NCBI GenBank assembly: GCA_003640385.1
Contig: RCAB01000065.1
Location: 1-64,000, forward strand
Source: Setaria digitata
Taxonomy: Eukaryota > Nematoda > Chromadorea > Rhabditida > Setariidae
Direction of reading: 5' to 3'
Length of the DNA stretch: 64,000 nucleotides
The notes under the pieces were generated by a model. It saw nothing but the letters and a program-made list of their open reading frames with translations, was not told where the DNA came from and made no database searches. The position numbers were made by a program, and so were the translations under genes. Below, one piece after another: positions 45,601 to 59,000 of the stretch (positions are counted from its first letter, which is position 1; every line of letters starts with the position of its first letter).

Positions 45601-47515
45601 TAAAAGATCAGAGAATATCTTTCGATAGGAACTACGGAATTGCAAATAACTTTTTATATGTCATTAGGAAAAAAGTGGAAAGAAATTACCTTCATCTTGT
45701 CGCATTCCGCAACGAATTCTATACCCGTGCGAGTAGCTAAGAAAAAAAAAGTTATTGGGAGGACGCTACTATAAATAAAAAATCTGCTTTGCTAGAGATC
45801 TAAATTTTATTGGGATATTTTCGAAAAAAAAAACAAAATTAATAAAAAATTAAAACGTATGTCACGTTTTTCCTTTCTTGGAAACAGGAAACCTCTCTTG
45901 TTTTGAAACGAGAATCCTGCATTGGCAATCGCTTTCTGTCCAGCCTGAAAACTTTTTATGGAATGCAAACTCGCTATAATTCGTTGTTACCACCAGTTTC
46001 ACTTAAAAACGTAGTTTGAAATCTTGGAAGATCTCACCTTTTGGTAAAACGGACGACGAAAAACCGACTCACTGCTTGAGCTGGAACTGTCATTCACCTG
46101 CCCAACTTGAAAATAACCTCCATGCTTCCCGGTAGTTATATTTAACTTAGCTGATGCAATACCTTCAAGACAGAAAGCCGAAAAACTGAGATTGATACAA
46201 CGGCTGCTTTTGTGCACACAGTGACAGTAAGTACAATTAAATCTTGTAAATTTGCATAAAAATAAAAATAGGTCAATAATGCACAAAACACAAAGGTAAC
46301 TGAAAAAACAGAGCAGTTATTAATCTCTAAAAGCAAGTATACAGTCACTGATCACCGAGATTCTTGCTTATTCATATAATAAAAATCTTTTAAAATTGTT
46401 TGCATATATACGTAAACAAATCCAAAATATTTCTTTCCTGTTCTCATGCACAATCAAGAATAATTTAATTCAAATAAACAAAGAAATCATCGTTTTGTAA
46501 AACATCAATCTTACCACTACTGCCAGGAAGATTCACCGCTTTCCCAAAAATAATGTCTTGCAAATCTTCATAATGTCCGCCACTCTTTACCAGCAACCGA
46601 CCACGGATAAATCCCACCACCACAAAGGATTTTGATACACCTTCTAAAAAATTTTAATTCTTGTAAGTCCAAAGTGTTATAATAAATTAATACCACTTCA
46701 TAACCACAAAATGAAACGCGCTTGTCATATGTCACAACCTTGTCGCTGTTCCTATTGAAACTTACCCACAATGCATTTGCATTTATAACCAGCAAAACTC
46801 TTGTAAATGCTCAGCTCTTCTGCATATGGTACCAGTACAGGACAAACGCAGCTGAACAACCCGAATTCCAATAACTCTACCGGGAATTCATAAATTTCAC
46901 CGAACTGCGTTTCGCACTGCATACCCTTGTCAATAAGGTAAATCTGTAATATCAACCACGCATCCATTCTTTGATTCACTGGATTTCTTTTGACATTAGA
47001 TATCTAGGAATCAGTTTAACTTATTTCTTCTTCTTTTAAAAACTCTGAAAATTATAGATTACCGAATACGTGTCAGGTGTAGGTCGTCGAATGATATACG
47101 ATCTTTCAAACGAGCTTTTCACTTTCACGATATAAATTTCGCCTAAAATTTGAGTTGCATTCCACGAAGTATTAATTTTTTGAAAATGGTCATTATCCTG
47201 ATCTAATCCCATTCACATATTTATTAACTCCTAAATGCTCGCAGGAGTAACAAATCACGAAAAAGACTTCCCACCTTCATACTTTTTTAATGTGTCTAGA
47301 TAAACATTAATGAAATTACCCGATTTTACTCCTGACAGAGAAGTGATTTTCTCCAAAGAAGATGCCAAACTCTGAAGCTTGGCATTAATTTTATTCCATT
47401 CCCCCTGCCAAGTGGACGGCTTGATGAAAATCAGTGTTTCGTTCCCAGCCACAACAGCATGACTGATTTCACCTTCAAAGTCTGATACCGTCGATGGCAG
47501 AGACAATATTGCCAT
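42687..47515 (-). CDS. Tudor-domain protein, possibly of the EKL-1/TDRD type
   Basis: Eighteen exons: 47515-47275, 47142-47063, 47003-46766, 46643-46515, 46162-46038, 45944-45893, 45736-45690, 45546-45400, 45074-44908, 44805-44724, 44615-44541, 44464-44335, 44242-44077, 43856-43593, 43354-43233, 43108-43043, 42817-42771 and a last small one ending at 42687. Phases agree, about 735 residues. An N-terminal Tudor-like unit runs from about residue 10 (AVVAGNETLIFIKPSTWQGEW) to LIDKGMQCETQFGEIYEFPV. A second is clearer: PCIARARADNPYKSLYRA, then FSIFLVDFGWFKWVLATDVI. Tudor folds bind methylated arginine or lysine. Nematode relatives such as EKL-1 act in small-RNA pathways, but that assignment is inference from fold and layout. 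The C-terminal third is low complexity, with a Met/Pro run (PMPMMMPLPIPVMLPVPIP) and an Asn-rich stretch. The donor chosen for the 45944 exon and the last exon are tentative. Confidence 0.8.
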
Positions 47516-50500
47516 TTTAAAAGCAGTTCTGAAATAACTGCATGGCAGAATCGAAAAAAAAAAGTGGAGGCTTTTCCGGAAAATGGTAAAAGAGGAATGT
47601 TTTGCAATAATTTTCTCGATTAAACACTTACAGTCAGTTCAATATGTATTGTTACATTATTCAACTCGTGCTGCAAAAACTAACAAAATGTAGTCCTAAA
47701 AACTACTAAGTGCTTTACTCTCACATCGCTTCCCAACTTCTCTTACACACATAGTGTGGTCCCTTACTTCCTCACCACACAGCTTCTTTATTGCACATAA
47801 CTCTTTCCTCTAAGCAATTACGGTAACCTCTTGCTTAAAAGGAACTGATTTCGGAACACAAAAACAAACTGCAAGAAGACGGGAAATCTAAAATTGATAA
47901 TCCTCAGAGAAAACGGAAATTTTGCAAATCTCAGCTATTGTTCAAAATCCTGCAAATCCCATTAAAATCATCTCATATCAAAACAGAAACACTGGAACTA
48001 GTCGAATTCCGGAAATTTTCCTAAGGGCACCCATTTATAGGGACGTTAACGATAGCTCAAATTTAAAAATAATCCTCCGCAGAAGTATCACTTCAACACA
48101 GAAAACGATGGTCAACTTTTCGTGAAGAAAACAACCGGACGACCACACCTCAGCAGCGCAAAAACACAATTTGAAAGCTGAGTTACTATCACGCATTTTT
48201 AAGCCAACTACTAGCCTAAAATCATACTGTACGTGGTATCCGGTGAGCAATATCTTGCCGGAGATTATTCAGAAGTGCGCGGCAATTTGAATTTTTCCTG
48301 AAGCACACACTATAATCGAAGCCATAACAATGAGTAAATTGTCAGTGCTGTCACGGGAGAGGTACGCTGACAGTCCCTGTAGATTGGCGAGCTTGAAAAA
48401 CAGTCTGGAATACTAAATAAAAATCCATTTTACATTTCATCGACGGTTTCGCTGTTCCGGAATCTCTTATCTTCCGATCTCAGTTAACAAAGCTAAGAGG
48501 ATATCTCTTTCATGTTAATTAGCTGTTCCGAATCAAAATTTTAAAAATAATGCCTTCCCAATCTAACATATTCTGATGAAAATGATCTACTCGTAAAATA
48601 AAATTCAAAAAAGATGGCAGACGTTTAATAGAGCAAGAAGTCATTTCGTAACTGTTACGGTATTTGGCTTAAAAGTAACAAAAGGTTTCTGCCGAGAAGA
48701 ATTCACGTCTTTCAAACCATCCAGAAATGACAGTTGTAAACGGCGGGAAAAGGATTATTCGGTAGTGGATGGAGTAAAATGAAGAAGATGAAGGATATAA
48801 ATGGGCGGTGAAGGGGATGAGAGAGTTAGAAAAGTTCGGGATGCTGCGGAAGATGAACCAGTGCGATAGATATTCTTGAATTTACAGTCTAGGGGCTGAG
48901 TACAATAGCCGCAGATAAAACTGTTTCGCTTCGTTTTTTTTGGCCATAATAAAAAGGGCAACAGAAAGAATTTTCAAAGAAAAAAAAGATTTATTTCGAA
49001 AAAATTCCAAAAGTCAACCAACTAAATTTTCTGAGAAAAAAAGAAAATTTGATTTGTTCCAATCTAGGTTATTCCACTCTTTTCATAAACACCCATCATC
49101 CCTTATAAATAACAACTAAAAAATCTGGATCACTTTCTATCTGCTTCCATATTTTCCTGGCTTCTGATCGCACCACGAAATTTTCGTTTTATTCATTCAG
49201 GACCTATGCATCTTGTTTATTACTTTCAGTGATTTCTATGCACTATCATGATATTTATTTGAGTTAAACAATATATATGATTATCGCGACCAGTTATTAG
49301 GATATTTGTTTGACTTAAAGGTTTTGTATTAGTTCATTTAAAAATAGTACGATATTTGCCACTACTGTAATTTTATATTTCACAACTTTCAGCAGTGTTT
49401 TGAATCCTGCAAAAAGTATGGCTTTTTGTCAGAAAACAGAGAGCTGTATTATTTTGAAATTTCCGACTTTTAATAAAAGTATATTTTTGCCTCATAATAA
49501 TGAACAATGAAAAATCAACATATCCTTGGATTTGATGTAGCGATTTTGTTGCACATACTAGCAGTTATCGGTGATAATGGCAGTAACCCTAATTGTTGCT
49601 CCGGCAACGTTATTTTATCAGTATCTTTCGTTATTTTATCAGTATCTTTCGGCTTTCAGCTACCAAATCTTTCAGAAACTATCCCTAACAATAAAAGGTA
49701 TTGTTTGTGATCATAGTGGAGGTAACTTTTTTATTTAATTCATTCCACAGTTTCACATCTCAACCAATTATATTGAATTTCCGGGCTTTCCTGATTTAGA
49801 AAATTAGCCTGTAAATTAGGATATATAATAATATTTAGGGAACAATTTTTTGAACATGCTCGAAGTTCTTATGATTTTGCACATTGAAATGTCTCCTACC
49901 GTCTTTTAATATATACACGGCTTATTAAATTACTTGACACCCTTCATATCCTATCACGTAGTTTAAGTTCCAACTATTCCCAACAATTTTCTTCACTATA
50001 TGAATATTCAATAATTATATTTAATTACAATATAAAAAAAAGATTATCAAAAAAAAACTGGATGCATTTCAAATGCACAAGATAGTCAGTTACCTACAGT
50101 TGTTTGCAGTAGGCTACAGTTGAAAAACTTCAAGTTAAAAATAATTCTTTTTCAAACGATTAGTACTTGAAATGGATTTTTGACATAAATTGATGAGTTT
50201 AAATCTAGGAAAATAGGTGGAAGTCTCAAACCGATAAGAAATTGAAAAAATAGATGAAAATCATTTCGTCCCTCCCGTAAAACTTTGCAGGTTAAAAAAA
50301 AAAGAGAAAATAAAAATAAACGTGTGCTTTACTGCTGTTTCAAGTTGTACTGATGTTTTTCAGCATAAATATTGTGCAAACTGCTTCAGCTCTGACTAGA
50401 CTGACTTCTATATATTTTTTTCATAAAATTATGAGCCATATTTCATTACAAAAAATTATCTCCTTTATTTCCGCTGGATTTATTGAGATTTTACTGAATT

Positions 50501-52598
50501 TTATCTGATTTCTTCTAGTTTTCAAGTGCATTCTTTGGTGATTGCAGTAAGATTCCAAATGCTCAGCCCCCTGCAAGGTCCCTGCAGTCAAGAAATACTT
50601 TTGCAAAATTTTATTTTCAGAAATCCGATAAACAACGCCCAAACTTTGAGAAGACAAAATCAACGGGGCCACAGAAAACAGCAAAAAAATTTTTCGCACT
50701 GAAGCATCCCACTCACCGTCGAGATTCGAGAACAGTGCTCCCATTCGAAATAAAAGAGACTACCTGCGGTGCACACCACATGAGCGATCTTTGAGACTTT
50801 AACTTTTGTTCCACATGCTTACGTTTGTAGGCTATGTGTGAATGTGATTACTGCAATTACCTTCTAAAATTTAATTTATTAAATGCAACAATTAAGAACA
50901 ACATTAATTGTGGAAATAAGAAATAAAATGAAATTAAAACACAAGCAGAATGAGACTCAGCACAATGCACCACACAAAATTAATATGAGCAACAACAAAT
51001 TCTTATACTTCAAACAAGTTCCTGAATACCTCTTTGTTTAGAGATATGCTGACTTCAATTAATATTGTTTCAGACCTAAACACTTTCAAAACATTCTTCA
51101 GAATTTTTCACTTTGATACCATCCTATGCAATAAATCAACGGACAATAACAGTCGAATAACAAAAAAAAAAAAAAAACACAAGTATGCAACTAAATCGAA
51201 AGCACTACTCCATTGTATCAACCAGGATTTCCAAACTTCCATATACAACAGTAATTTCATCACGGAATCTTGCGCCACCACTTAACTAAACTACCTAATA
51301 CCAATAATTCGTAAGCGACCGAAATTTAGCAAGCAAGATTTTTTCTAACCACTTACTGAATTTTCGTATATTAAAAGACCCCTTCAGAATATAACATAAT
51401 GAGAATACTAATGAAAATAAACAAAGAACCAAAGAACTTCTAGAAGAATATACAAAATGCTTATTCATTTGTAAATACCTTCAACAATATTAATTTCTCT
51501 TAAATATTCAAATAAAAATTACACCGAAACATTTACAAAAGCTAAACTTGACTGTAAGACACTAACATTTTTTGAAGAAAACACCGACATTTTTTCAAAG
51601 TAAAAACCGGAACAAAGAACAGTGCTCCTACAAAACAAGAATTAACGTCCATTTTATGCCACTCATCCCGTATACTTGGAACGTTTTGTTACACCGATGT
51701 CAGCTTTATGAAGAATATCAGTACATTATTACGAACAGAATTAACAGCCATTAAACATCCAACACCAAACATCTAGGAATAAAAGCACGGAAATATATAC
51801 TTCTGCGGAATTTTCCCCGAAACAGAAAAATTCTTGAAATATATTAAACAATGTATAGACTTAATAGAGAAAAAAAAACCACAAAACCGGAGAAAAGGAA
51901 CAGTGAAAGGTCACCGAAATTATAAAAATATGTAGACTTGAAGCAAATTAAAACTGGACAAGAGATAATTTGCGAACCCAACCAAAAGCATTCCAGATAG
52001 AAAAAATTTAGGAGAATTAAACGGCTATCGGACTTTCTTAACAGTAGTTTGATAAAATGCAAAGCCGAAAAGTGTAAGAAATTAAGCCACGACACCGGAA
52101 ATATTAGGTGGGCCAAGTTAAACCATGGAAGAAAAAAAAATAATATGGAACAGTCGATGAAGGTACCTATTAGAAAGAAAGCAACAAGGCTAGAAAGAGG
52201 AGAATAAAGAGAAAACCTGGCAAAAACTTTAAATCTCAAAAGAATGGTAGGAATGCTCACTTATCACCTATCTAAATGTTCATCTTTAAATTTGATAAAA
52301 TAAATTTGTAACCTACAAAAATGGAAGCATACGTATAAGTAAAATGTGTATGATAATGCTTTGAAGTAGAAGATAAAAACAGTTAACAACATATTTAAAA
52401 CGCGATAAAACAAAAAACTTCCAGTGCAATTCAGTTTTTTATGTTGGCTCGCTTAATAGTTTACCACAGAAGTGATTTTCCTCATTATAATAAAAGTTAA
52501 AAACCAATGTTTCCTAAGATCGCTGCTTTGTTCAACTCGGGTAGACAATAACGAGCCTTGCAATTTTCATTAATAGCACATTTTTTTTTTTCTTTTTT
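47516..52598. other. Gene-poor intergenic region
   Basis: About 5 kb of AT-rich sequence between the Tudor gene start and the transporter stop. I found no exon chain on either strand. It contains an exact 21-bp tandem duplication (49609-49650), several A-runs, and part of the promoter region of the Tudor gene at its left end. Long 3' UTR or undetected fast-evolving exons are possible. Confidence 0.5.
49609..49650. repeat. Exact 21-bp tandem duplication
   Basis: The unit GTTATTTTATCAGTATCTTTC occurs as 49609-49629 and again as 49630-49650 without change. On plus it lies inside a short open frame, reading VILSVSF twice, but that frame has no other support as a gene. Confidence 0.9.
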
Positions 52599-55407
52599 TC
52601 AAACTGCTGCCGTCTCTTCTTTTTCCTGGGTTGCTTGTGGAGGCTCAGTAGCAGTTTGCTGATATTTCTTCCTATATGGAAAAAGACTATACATAAAAAT
52701 GGCTCCAATAACAAATACAGTGCCAACAAGAAACAAAACAGCTGGGCGAAACTGGAAAAGAAGTGCCGATGCAATACATGCTACAATAATGGCAATGGAT
52801 GCAGCAAATGCCTTCAGAATATTATCGGCATATTTTATGACAACAGCAACAGTAATACCACCAACAGAAGAGAGAAGAATCAGGCACCATACCGCAATAT
52901 CAAAACCAACCAGCATACCTCGTTCCAGCACTCTCTTGCTATCCTGTATCTGAAAATGCGAAGAGTCCAGGGAAGAAAAATTTCTATTAAAAATGGAAGT
53001 TAAAAACTGCTCATATGGAAAATGTTATTACAGATTTCTTCTGCCATCTACATTTAATTACAACAACTGATACCAAATGAAAATGTCGCACATCTAACGG
53101 CTAACTGAAAAAGCAAAGACTTACGAAAACATTAGCCAATGCAACAGGAAATGAGATTATTGCAAGCTGAACATTTCGAACCCATACAGATACATCTGAA
53201 CCTTTCAGTATTTTCTCCAAATATATACCAGCAAATCCTAAAACATTCAAGAAAGTTCTTTAACGATGACCTCCATTAATTTCAAAAAAGCTTGAAAGCA
53301 ACAAATTTCCACAAAAACAGAGTAAAATACGAAAAAAAAAAAAAAAAAAGAAAAGCGTAAACAAACTGAACCTTTGTGTACGCTTTTACGTCAGGATCCA
53401 AAAAAGTTCGGAGGTTTTTGGCCCGAACAACAGTGAATCTTAGAATAAAAAATTCTTTTAGTTTACTTACCTGATAAAATACAAGCGACTAAAACTGCAG
53501 CAAAACCATTAGTCGGATTTTGTTCAACAATATGTTTATAAGGTGATTCGGATCCCGCACCTTTGGAACCATCATCACGAATCAGTGTTACATTTTCTTT
53601 CATCATCTTTACATTGGCTCTTTGGTCATCCTCAAAAATTAATTTTCTTGATTTCATTGCTACATCAAACATATATGAATAATCTATGCTTATGAAAAAA
53701 GCTTAGATCTAAGGAGCTAAGGTAAAAATAAAAGTTTTTGTCGTGAATTTTTTACTGTAAAAGCAAAACATTAACAACAAAAACTTAATTCATAAAAACA
53801 AAGCAGTACAATTTGAAACATTCCATCCGTAAGTTTTCAAACCGTTTATATCATTAGTCAGTAAATTTACGTCAGAGTAAATCAAGAATCATCAATTCAG
53901 TAAAGAGAAAAAGACAAAAAAAAAAACTCACCAACTGAACTAATGCAATTCCACCAAAAAGTAAAACCAGTGCCAGCCACTGCAATAACGAAAGACGTCT
54001 CCGAAGAATTGTAACCGTGAAAAGTGCTGTTGTAAGGATTTTAAGCTGATAAGTTACCTGAATAAAACAATTTCTCACTGTAACGAAGATTATGGATTCC
54101 TCTCGAACTTAATACATATTTGGTATCCAACATGTATTGATGGCACAGAAACTATTATCAGCCAGCGAAACTACCTTTCTCCAACCTTCTTTACCACAAA
54201 AGGATTGAGAAATGAAAACCTTAGCTACTAAGATATTTCAATAAAATATGACGCTTTCGAAAACCTGCATACACCAAGAATTCAAGGTAAGATTGCTAAG
54301 TTATTTAACTGCAACTCTGCAACTCACACAGTGACTTTATTAAAGAAGTACTCGAGATGATTATGCAAAAAAAACACACACACACAAGTTATTACTTGTA
54401 TTGTTTTTCTCTTATACTATTAATAATAATGACATTAATATAACATTAAAATTAAACTAAGGCACTATATTAAGCTCGATAACGCACCATGTAAGTTGCT
54501 GCAGGTAAATTGGAAACAGCAATATAAAGTAAATTATTTTGAAAAACGTATATCACAGCTGGCACGCACACCTTTAAAGTATCAATCGGCTGCTTAATTA
54601 TGTTCACATACATTACTTTTAAACATCTGCAAAAAAATCGTCATTAATGACAATCCCCATACTAGAATAAGATCATATAAAGAAATCTTTACGAATTTGA
54701 AACCATCACAAAAGCTTCTATGGGTCATTAGTAAGATGATATAAAAAAGGAGGATGAATTTTATGAAAAGTGAACTGTTCTGCTAATTATAATGCTTGCT
54801 TATTCCAAACCACCATTCCATGTCTTTTATCTAATCATCATTATTCAAATAGCATTATTCCATCTTCAAAAATAGCTTATTGGATAGTCCCTAAACAAAA
54901 AATACTGCAAAACTAATCATTTCTGTGATTCACCCACTACTAACAAATTCCATCTCTGAGAACCAGCACCAAAACAGTAGCTGACCTTTTCAAACTCTTT
55001 TCCTGAATCGTAAGGAAAAGAATGCAGATAAACAGTTTAATAACTTCTGCAAAAAAAATTGCCACTGTTGATAAGAACATTTCGCGCGGTCGCGTCCGCA
55101 CATACCGCATAACCAGCACTTGCGACGCATTTTGAATCACAAGTATTATTAAGCTTACATATTTTATTGCTGTATCTAGAAATAATTAGAACGATACTGA
55201 AAAATTTATTGATAGTAGAATTCCTTTTAACTCAAGATGACAACAACTTACATGAAATTACGAAATGTTCAACATAAGCGATCTATTTCTCTTCCTATTT
55301 TTTTTTTTGGAAATATTCACGAAAATACCTTTCTGTCCTGGCAAAGCATACTTCCTCATCCATACTCTTCCATTACTTTGTCTTTCATTATCACCAAAAG
55401 ATGACAT
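52599..55407 (-). CDS. SLC35A-family nucleotide-sugar transporter
   Basis: A Golgi/ER multi-pass antiporter that imports UDP-galactose, UDP-GlcNAc or a similar sugar in exchange for nucleoside monophosphate. Exons: 55407-55329, 55175-54986, 54626-54488, 54057-53932, about 53670-53462, 53237-53125 and 52943-52599, about 400 residues. Family signatures are [76 protein letters not shown] and [16 protein letters not shown]. The hydrophobic segments fit about ten membrane helices, and the tail is charged and cytosolic. The start ATG follows a TTTCTTACAG acceptor by 11 bases, suggesting trans-splicing. The exon encoding the long hydrophilic loop before [13 protein letters not shown] does not join in phase to 53932, so a micro-exon or an indel is missing there. 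C. elegans SRF-3 and UGTP-1 are the nearest kinds of relative; I cannot tell which. Confidence 0.9.
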
Positions 55408-56098
55408 CCTTCTTATCTGTAAGAAATAAATTCATTATTTTGTAAAGTCGGAAATCTTAAGCGGTTTCTAAACTGAACGGTATGTACGACGCAGTTTGAG
55501 CCAGCTTAACCAAGTACAGGGAATGTGTTTTGACTCTGTGGGGATCTGCTGATAGATAACTTCAGGTAGATAAAGAATAAAACTATTAAGCTATGCCGCT
55601 TAATGCTTGTTCTTAAATCTTAATTCCACCAATGATTTTGAGCAATGAATAAGACAAACGAAATAAAACTATCTGAACTTCCTTTAAAGAATACTGTACT
55701 TTCTATTCAGCCGCCTCCCTCTTGCTATGACTGAAGTACATTTTTATACAGAGTGATATTGCCACATAACTGAATTCTAACAAACATCTAACAACAAAAT
55801 CTTCATGGAGTCAGCACTCGCACAAACACTGCTGTGACCCTAAAAAGATAAAAATACAGACCAAACAATAGTTCGGTTGGAAGTATGACCAATGTCCATG
55901 TGAAAGTGACACATGGCAACGGAAAATGGAAGAGAATCTGCCTTCGCTTTATTTCAACTTATCAAAGTGTACAATGTTCTCAAAAATTACAAGAGAATGA
56001 ACATGCTGCATCTTAAGAATGAGCCTGCTTTATGTCAAGTATAGTAGCAACAAACAAAACAATGGCACCAACAGTACAAACTGCATAAACAAACTTTG
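55408..56098. other. Intergenic region between the PNKP and transporter genes
   Basis: A 691-base gap between two same-strand genes. It contains a TTTATT at 55948-55953, the probable PNKP poly(A) signal, and otherwise nothing recognisable. The gap is longer than is usual within a nematode operon. Confidence 0.5.
55948..55953 (-). terminator. Poly(A) signal of the PNKP gene
   Basis: AATAAA on the minus strand, about 146 bases beyond the PNKP stop codon. Confidence 0.45.
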
Positions 56099-59000
56099 TC
56101 AGGAATCACATAAATACATCCGATATATCATTTCATGCTCATGACAATCAAATTCCGGTATAAAATTTACTCTAACAATTGATGCAAATCCTTCCGATAA
56201 ATTCGGTTCCTCAAATATAGCATTCATAAATTGCTAAATACTGAATTATTATAAAATAAGCTTTTACTTAACATTTCTGCTACATCTAAGACACATCAAC
56301 CAAGTGGAGGGAACAACTACCTTTTGTTAGCTTTAGAACACATTAGGAAGACAGCTTCAGCTCACTTTCCTTCCCACTCTTTTTAGGACTAAAAATTATC
56401 GAGTCAAAAAAAAGAAAAAAAAAAAAAATAAACGAATCAAATTCAATTTTATATCGTTTCCTCAGTAATTGAAATATATAGATAAACTCAAACAGTACCT
56501 CAAATTTCCTTTTGTAACCACTCAGCACCATTCGACCAATTTCAGCATGTTTTTCGTCAGTATCAACAATAACACGGTATTTGCAATTATGTGCTGCTTG
56601 TTCTAACGTACAGTTGAATAAAAAGCACCGTGCAGAAGCACCAAATGATTTAGCAAGAACAATATACCGTTTCCTAAAACTAAACATAATTATGCGAGGG
56701 CAAATAACTTTGATCCGTAGTACATCTCTTACACTCAAAAATTTGACAACTAAAATTATTCTGAGCTAGTTAAATTATTATTAGTGAATAACTCTTGTGT
56801 ATAAATAGTTTTACATCTTCTTTATCAAAATAATTTCGCGACCCACTTAACAGTAAGTATACGTCAAAATAGTAAGAAAAAGTAAACCTCGATTCCCTAT
56901 CGGCATTCGTGTTGTCAACAATAACGCTCTGTTGTCGTTTCAAGAAAACTTTTGCATTCTCAACACATTTCTGCCATGTTTTCAAAGTATCACGATTTAC
57001 TACACCATAACCATGTTTTGCAGCTAATTTTTGGGCAAGACTACTTTTGCCGCATCCCGGATAGCCAACAAATATAAGTATTTCCAAACCATCCGACGGA
57101 ACTGGAGTATTCTCTAAACAGCAATATAATAAATTATACTTTGAAAACCCGTATTTCCGATGATTTTACGCCAAGTTTTAGGTTTCAGCACACAGCAATG
57201 CAGCTCGTAATTTAAAAAAGGAAAGAAGAAAAAAACATAAGCCATATAAAATAACGACGTAATTATGGAAATATCCAATACTTATGGAGTTAAACCATCG
57301 AAGGAAAAAACAGCAAACCTGGATCAAACATGCTAACTTTTTCATCCAACAAAGATGATGGCGAAAAAGGAGGTAATACATAATTTTCAATTTCTCGCTG
57401 TTTCAGGAAATATTGTTCCGGTGTGAAGAAGTTAATCCCAAAATTTAAAGCGAATAAACGGTCAGCGGCTGAATGATCTTTCTTCTTCCGAACCTACAAA
57501 TAAATGGAACAGCAGTTAACAGTTCATTTAATGCTTACTAACGCTGCTTGACGAACAATGCACAAAATGCAATTAGCTTATAATAAAATGAATAACTTAA
57601 CATAAAAAATTCAAAATAAATGATATGGGAGGCAATGGAGAAAGAGAAACTATAAAAAATCAATCGATGAAAAAAGACGTACATTCGTTTGCGCGCGACC
57701 TGCAGCATCACCAACATAAAATGATGATTGCCGATTGACTGGAATGCCGCCATTTCCATGATTTTCAAAATAATTCCACATACCAATATATGGCTTACGG
57801 TATCGCAGCGTTCCCAGAGAAACAAATACCTCAACAAAATGCAAACAGTACTTGTCTAGAACGGTGCCCTCAACACTACGAAGTACGATGATTTCATCAC
57901 TGTACTAAGTTGTAATGCTTCAACGCTTCCCAAATTTCCCATTCTTGGAAATAAAGGGCATAATTTTTTACTTTTCATCCCAATTCATTCGTGTGATGAC
58001 TGTGAGCATATTTACACTTCACACAGCTCAAGAGTATACTTTTCAACTATTTTTTTCATATTTTTAAAACAAGCAGTAATGCTTAGGAAGAAACACAAGC
58101 TGGAACCGAACCAAAAACGCATATCCACATTAATAAATTTGAGAATTTTCTGCTAGCAAAGGTTGCATAGGGAAAACAAAGCAATAACTCTACGCGAGAG
58201 CAGCCTTGTAAATACAAATAAATATGACATATAAATAACTTATATGTATATAAGCATATATGACTTATTTATGTTTACATTTAATATTTATATTTATAAG
58301 AGTATTCTCGTGGAGTTATATAAATATAATAAAAGTAGTTCAGTCCCTTAAATGTCAATATACTAAACATGTATATCGCACTGCAGTAATATTTATACCG
58401 GACTATTCTCTTTTAAGTTAGTCTTTTTTTAGCCTTAAAAATTAGAGCATATGATAATGCGAAGTCATCAGATGTGCCCTATTCTAATGTTATTACTAAA
58501 AATCTCGTGCTCAAGGTCAATAAAAAATCCAACAAGAGAACTTAACGCGATACCTGTACAGGAATTTTGATTTGCTGACATACTTTTTCCACTGTTCTGC
58601 AAAATACATCGCGATCCTGAGAGCCCGTCTATAAACAAATAACTGAAACCAGCAATGAGCTTAAAACAGAAGCCCTTATATTAATTTTAGTTCCCTATCG
58701 GTGGAAAACCAACACTACTTTTCTTCCGTTATCTGACCATCAATAATATCGTCTCAATAAGAGTGGAAGGTCCTGAACGCACATATTCCACTTCATTCAG
58801 AAAAAAAGAAAACTGAAAACGGATCACTTACCTGTATACCACGCTGATTTGTAAAAATCACCACTTTCAAACCCTTTTGAACTATTTCGGTTAACGCTTG
58901 TGGTACAGAGTCGCAGAAAAACTGCCAATCGTGCTCATTTTCGCGAAAAATTTTTCCTGACTTTGTTATTACCAAAGTGCCATCTGAAGCAAAATTATAT

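Noticed and set aside
56343..56498. Read-through C-terminus of PNKP (IFFFFLFFDSIIF...)
   Set aside because: The phase-0 donor at 56498 joins perfectly to 56209, giving the conserved EGF..IV.VNF tail; the read-through is intron sequence.
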